DNA of 18,279 nt from Flavipsychrobacter sp. (GTDB lineage: Bacteria > Bacteroidota > Bacteroidia > Chitinophagales > Chitinophagaceae), in the NCBI GenBank assembly GCA_021156265.1, contig JAJNBR010000025.1:1-18279 (forward strand). The letters are read 5' to 3'. The notes beneath the pieces were generated by a model, which did no database searches, was not told the origin of the DNA, and saw nothing but the letters and a program-made list of their open reading frames with translations. The position numbers were made by a program, and so were the translations under genes. Position 1 is the first letter of the stretch; the number at the start of each line of letters is the position of its first letter. This document shows positions 15,153 to 18,279 of this stretch, piece by piece.

Positions 15153-16418
15153 ATGATATTAAACAGAAAGGATCTTAACGGTTTTTTATTTGCGTTGTTT
15201 TATGGCCTCGGTTTTCACTTGTTCCAGTTCTTCCTGGCTCAGCGAGGCATGGTTAGCAAGTTTCCTACCGGCGATCAGTTGGTTAAATGGGACGCTATAT
15301 GGTATCATTCGCTTGCGGAAAAAGGATACGAATGGTTCGACAACTCAGGCTGCAATGCTGCCTTTTATCCTTTATTCAGTTTCATCTGGCATCTTACCGG
15401 TGCCGGGGGGTGGGGGATATCTGTTATAAATATCTTTTTGCTGGCGGCGGGCTTCGCGGCCTTTTGCAGTATATATAAGCTAACGTCGATGCAAAAGTTC
15501 GTCTGGCTCAGTATACCCTCCATGTATTTTTGTTTTATTCCCTACTCCGAGGCTGCATTCATCCTTGCGGTATCTATCAGTTTTTTAGGGATCGTCAAAA
15601 ACAACAGATGGCTGATATGGACGGGATTGTTTTTGATGTCTCTGTCAAGATCGGTTTCGCTGATAATGATCCCCGCGTTTATTACAGCAGAACTGGTAAC
15701 GAACGATCGTAGTAATTGGCTTGCAGCACTGAGGCACTCGCTGGTGCGGTATGTTTTCCCTCTAATGCTGGGAACAGCATTGTTTGTCTGGTACCAGTTT
15801 TATAAAACCGGCGTTTGGTTTGCCTATTTTATTCAACAGGCTAAGTATTGGGGACATGAATTTTCCTGGCCTGCCTTGCCATTTAACAGCATGTTTGGCC
15901 CTGGTTTGCTGTGGCTGAACGGACTCGCTATTTTTCTTTGTACCGGGGCGATTGTGGTGCTGCTGATAAAAGGTTTCCGCTGGCTGGTGAAAAATGAAAT
16001 GGCAGGCGATAGATTGATGATCATATCGTACGGCTATATGGCTGGCTTGTTACTGGTCACTATTTTCTTTAATCCCAAATGGGGTACAGAAACAACCAAC
16101 GTATACGATATACACCGTTATCTTTTTGCTACGCCATTTTTTTGGGTATTCCTGCATCACTATACTGTAAATGCAAGCTATAAAGCAGCCGACTTTCTTT
16201 GGGTATTCCTGGCTGCTAATGCATGCTGGCTGTTATTTGCATCCTATAATCACATTCAATCCTTTATTTACTTCAATTTCGGCACGTTGCTCTTGCTTGT
16301 ATATATGTTATGGGCGAGCAAACAAATGAGTTGGCTGGCGCTGGCCATTGTCGCCATAAATGTCTTTCTGCAGGTGCAGATGTTTCAGCATTTTATTAAT
16401 GATATATACCCGGGCTAA
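15153..16418 (+). CDS. PIG-V-like membrane glycosyltransferase (GT-C type)
   Basis: A 421-residue polytopic membrane protein with about ten hydrophobic segments spread from residue 10 to 415. In the first long loop it has KWDAIWYHSLAEKGY (45-59) followed by NAAFYPLF (68-75). This layout (a WD acidic motif, then GY and AFYPL) is that of PIG-V-type mannosyltransferases, where the loop acid takes part in catalysis with a lipid-linked sugar donor. In a bacterium the donor would more likely be an undecaprenyl-linked sugar; donor, sugar and acceptor are unknown. A paralog begins at 17885 and is collinear over all of its visible length. Its stop is only 25 bases from the stop of the opposing gene. 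The start is ATG at 15153, immediately before the first membrane segment. Confidence 0.78.
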   Translation: MILNRKDLNGFLFALFYGLGFHLFQFFLAQRGMVSKFPTGDQLVKWDAIWYHSLAEKGYEWFDNSGCNAAFYPLFSFIWHLTGAGGWGISVINIFLLAAGFAAFCSIYKLTSMQKFVWLSIPSMYFCFIPYSEAAFILAVSISFLGIVKNNRWLIWTGLFLMSLSRSVSLIMIPAFITAELVTNDRSNWLAALRHSLVRYVFPLMLGTALFVWYQFYKTGVWFAYFIQQAKYWGHEFSWPALPFNSMFGPGLLWLNGLAIFLCTGAIVVLLIKGFRWLVKNEMAGDRLMIISYGYMAGLLLVTIFFNPKWGTETTNVYDIHRYLFATPFFWVFLHHYTVNASYKAADFLWVFLAANACWLLFASYNHIQSFIYFNFGTLLLLVYMLWASKQMSWLALAIVAINVFLQVQMFQHFINDIYPG

Positions 16419-16443
16419 AACAATCTTACACCCAAGCCAGCTG

Positions 16444-17766
16444 TTATGATTTTTTCTCCTCGTCTGTCAGGCTAAGCTTAAGAAAAGCACGCCAGTAATA
16501 TTCTTTTGATGTGTTATCAACGGGAATTATCCCATATAGGAACTGATAGCTTTGAAACATATTAAGCGCTACCACGAATACAAGTATGGCGCTAAAAGCA
16601 ATTTTACCGGCGACAAATCTCCGTCTATATATATCGTAGCACAATGATGCAAATGGCAGCGAAAGCACGGCGAGGGCTTCTATCATCGGGCGGCTGCCAA
16701 AACTTCCCCCGTACCACCATTGGTTCCAGCTAAATACCACGTAAATGAATAACACGAAGAAAACAGCCAGTGGTGCAACCAGCTTTGGTTGCCTTTTCCA
16801 GAGGCTGTAAAACCCGATCATACCTAAAAATGCTAATGGTGTATACACAAACCACCCCTTCCGGTAGCTGAATAATCCGTTCCAGATATTGGGTGAAAGA
16901 AAATTAAAACCTTCTCCTTCGTAAGAATAGTAAAGCCAATGCCCGGTAATACATTTCCAGTAGCCCATTTGTATCAGGCAGACGATAAAAAAGCAGATCA
17001 TAGCCATAACTACCTGCCGCCATTTGTTACACAATAGCAAAAATCTTTGCCGTAGATCATGAAAGCTGCCAACCCGCCACAACAACGGAATAACAGCGAT
17101 GACCAGGTTTACGGGTCTTGTAATAACCACCCATCCCAGGATAAGACCAAGCAGGCATATATGTTTACCTCTTGGATCTTTATACCATTTGTCTGTCAGG
17201 TAGAGTACCGCAGAAAACAGGAAGAAAGAATAAGGATGGCTCATGCCGTGATCGAATGCTGTATAGTTATAAAGATTGGTTCCAATAGCAAGGCATAGTA
17301 GGGTAACCGAAACAACATTGTCGGGAAAAAAGTTTGCGAGGAATTTTCGCAGCACGAAAAGGCCCATTATGACCCAGAATATATTACTAAAGGCCACAGC
17401 CAGCTGGTAGGGATGACTAAATCCATCAGGTTCATATTCCTTTGTCGTTGTTGTGTAAGCATGTGCAACAAGAAAGAACGGAAGCTCAAAAAAAGCTGTG
17501 CCGATTGCATACTTATTTAATCGTTTACCGCCCGGTTGTTCGTAAAGCGCATACGATGTTAGGTCGCCGGTGAATTTATACTGTTGGGAAACCCGGGTAT
17601 AAAAAGATAACGTCGACAGATCGTCGTAAATAAATACAGCCGGTAAATAAGAATAATATCCCAGTTTGTCCCATTGCATAGATGTGTTCTTCCATGCCTG
17701 GATCCTATTGAAGAGTGTGTAAACAAAGAATGCCGCCAGAAGCACGATCAACACCTTAGATTTCAT
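16444..17766 (-). CDS. Polytopic membrane protein, putative GT-C glycosyltransferase
   Basis: A 440-residue integral membrane protein with about ten hydrophobic segments. The N-terminal segment is followed by QWDKLGYYSYLPAVFIYDD (31-49), a WD plus GYYxYLP arrangement typical of the first periplasmic loop of GT-C-fold transferases in Bacteroidota. Later motifs are NKYAIGTAF (84-92), DHGMSHPYSFFL (172-183), TRPVN (216-220) and, in the C-terminal half, WNQWWYGGSFGSRP. It is not obviously homologous to the flanking PIG-V-like proteins beyond the WD loop. It is convergent with the gene at 15153 and divergent from the paralog at 17885. Transfer of a lipid-linked sugar to a glycan or protein is inferred from fold resemblance; the substrate is unknown. 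Confidence 0.7.
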   Translation of the reverse strand: MKSKVLIVLLAAFFVYTLFNRIQAWKNTSMQWDKLGYYSYLPAVFIYDDLSTLSFYTRVSQQYKFTGDLTSYALYEQPGGKRLNKYAIGTAFFELPFFLVAHAYTTTTKEYEPDGFSHPYQLAVAFSNIFWVIMGLFVLRKFLANFFPDNVVSVTLLCLAIGTNLYNYTAFDHGMSHPYSFFLFSAVLYLTDKWYKDPRGKHICLLGLILGWVVITRPVNLVIAVIPLLWRVGSFHDLRQRFLLLCNKWRQVVMAMICFFIVCLIQMGYWKCITGHWLYYSYEGEGFNFLSPNIWNGLFSYRKGWFVYTPLAFLGMIGFYSLWKRQPKLVAPLAVFFVLFIYVVFSWNQWWYGGSFGSRPMIEALAVLSLPFASLCYDIYRRRFVAGKIAFSAILVFVVALNMFQSYQFLYGIIPVDNTSKEYYWRAFLKLSLTDEEKKS

Positions 17767-17803
17767 ATAGACTATTCCTGGTGGTGAAAATAGTGAATGC
17801 CGT

Positions 17804-17842
17804 TCGACGAAAGCAAATTTCTACTCGACGTTAGATGCTTTC
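17804..17842. promoter_or_regulatory. Inverted and direct repeats in a divergent promoter region
   Basis: GAAAGCA (17809-17815) and TGCTTTC (17836-17842) form a 7-base inverted repeat with a 20-base spacer. TCGACG occurs twice in direct orientation (17804-17809 and 17825-17830), 21 bases apart, about two helical turns. The pair lies between the divergent genes starting at 17766 and 17885, where a shared operator would be expected. Chance cannot be excluded. Confidence 0.25.
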
Positions 17843-17884
17843 ATTTATGAGATTTCTCCCTATTTACCTATCTTGACCCGGCCC

Positions 17885-18279
17885 ATGGCTAAACGAGAAT
17901 TTTTTCAATCATTCCTATACGCCCTGCTTTACGGTTTGGTGTTTTATGCGCTGCAGCTATTCTTTCACCAGCGCACTATGGTGGCCTCGCTGCCCAACGA
18001 AAGCAATCTGCATATCTGGGATGCTACGTATTATAAAGAAATTGGCGACCTGGGGTATAGGTACTCTGCTGAGAAAGGGATGAATAGCGCTTTTTACCCG
18101 CTCTTTCCCCTGGTATGGAAGTACTCGCATCTGGGGGTAGTTGGTATTAGCCTGTTGAATGTATTTTTCTTTGCGGCAGGTTTTGCATTTATCTCCTCGT
18201 TGTTTAAACTTAACTCTGCCGACAAGTTTATTTTCCTTTCTGTACCTTCTTTTTTTATCGCTTTTGTACCGTATTCGGA
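17885..18279 (+). CDS. PIG-V-like membrane glycosyltransferase, partial (continues past window end)
   Basis: An ATG at 17885 opens a frame that stays open to the window edge (131 codons). The product is a clear paralog of the 15153 gene: both start with a short basic tail, then LYALLYGL or LFALFYGL, QR-x-MV, a WDA motif (residues 45-47 here), GY, NSAFYPLF (67-74), GIS-x-x-N, AGF-A and finally FVPYSE or FIPYSE. The missing C-terminal two thirds prevents a length check. The two copies flank an inverted membrane gene. The function is as for the full-length copy: probably a sugar transferase using a lipid-linked donor. Confidence 0.78.
   Translation, partial: MAKREFFQSFLYALLYGLVFYALQLFFHQRTMVASLPNESNLHIWDATYYKEIGDLGYRYSAEKGMNSAFYPLFPLVWKYSHLGVVGISLLNVFFFAAGFAFISSLFKLNSADKFIFLSVPSFFIAFVPYS

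Noticed and set aside
16419..16443. Terminator between the convergent genes ending at 16418 and 16444
   Set aside because: The 25-base gap has only a weak GGCT/AGCC pairing with a long loop; the T run nearby is inside the opposing coding sequence.
1..18279. tRNA genes, rRNA, insertion sequences, attachment sites, toxin-antitoxin or defence genes
   Set aside because: No cloverleaf, transposase motif, terminal inverted repeats with target duplication, or defence-family motif was recognised by reading both strands.

Overview
The window looks like chromosomal DNA of a Bacteroidota bacterium, most likely of the Chitinophagaceae type. Three proteins end in a type IX secretion (T9SS) type A sorting domain with a YPNP motif. 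Several start regions carry the Bacteroidota -7 promoter element TAnnTTTG rather than a classical -10 box, and Shine-Dalgarno sequences are weak or absent. The housekeeping proteins (PhoH, L25, Kup) also have Bacteroidota-like sequences. No phage, plasmid, insertion sequence, CRISPR or tRNA signal was seen.

Layout: (1) 1-2195 holds the first codons of a leftward dusB-type tRNA-dihydrouridine synthase and a divergent kup potassium transporter that ends in a clean terminator. (2) 2279-7237 is a leftward block: a small unrecognised protein, a large secreted seven-bladed SBBP beta-propeller protein with SprB-like and T9SS domains, a PhoH-family ATPase whose stop codon lies in the loop of its own terminator, and purE. 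(3) 7408-13136 is a rightward block: a short-chain dehydrogenase, a 60-codon ORF that looks like the broken 5' end of a paralog, and two full-length tandem paralogs of about 750 residues, each with ten Asp-rich VCBS/FG-GAP loops and a T9SS tail. A strong bidirectional hairpin closes this block. (4) 13151-14871 is the leftward prs-rplY (L25) pair behind the best promoter in the window. (5) 15153-18279 holds membrane GT-C-type glycosyltransferases: two rightward PIG-V-like paralogs, the second cut by the window edge, flanking a leftward polytopic membrane protein with a similar WD motif.

The housekeeping genes (PRPP synthesis, a PRPP-dependent purine step, tRNA modification, L25, PhoH, K+ uptake) are not arranged as one pathway, although prs and purE both serve purine synthesis. 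The accessory content is cell-surface: three predicted T9SS cargo proteins and a cluster of lipid-linked-sugar-type transferases. The most interesting feature is the three-copy tandem family at 8325-13078 (one relic, two intact), which suggests ongoing duplication and decay of a surface beta-propeller family. I found no convincing evidence of a wholly new defence or mobile system.
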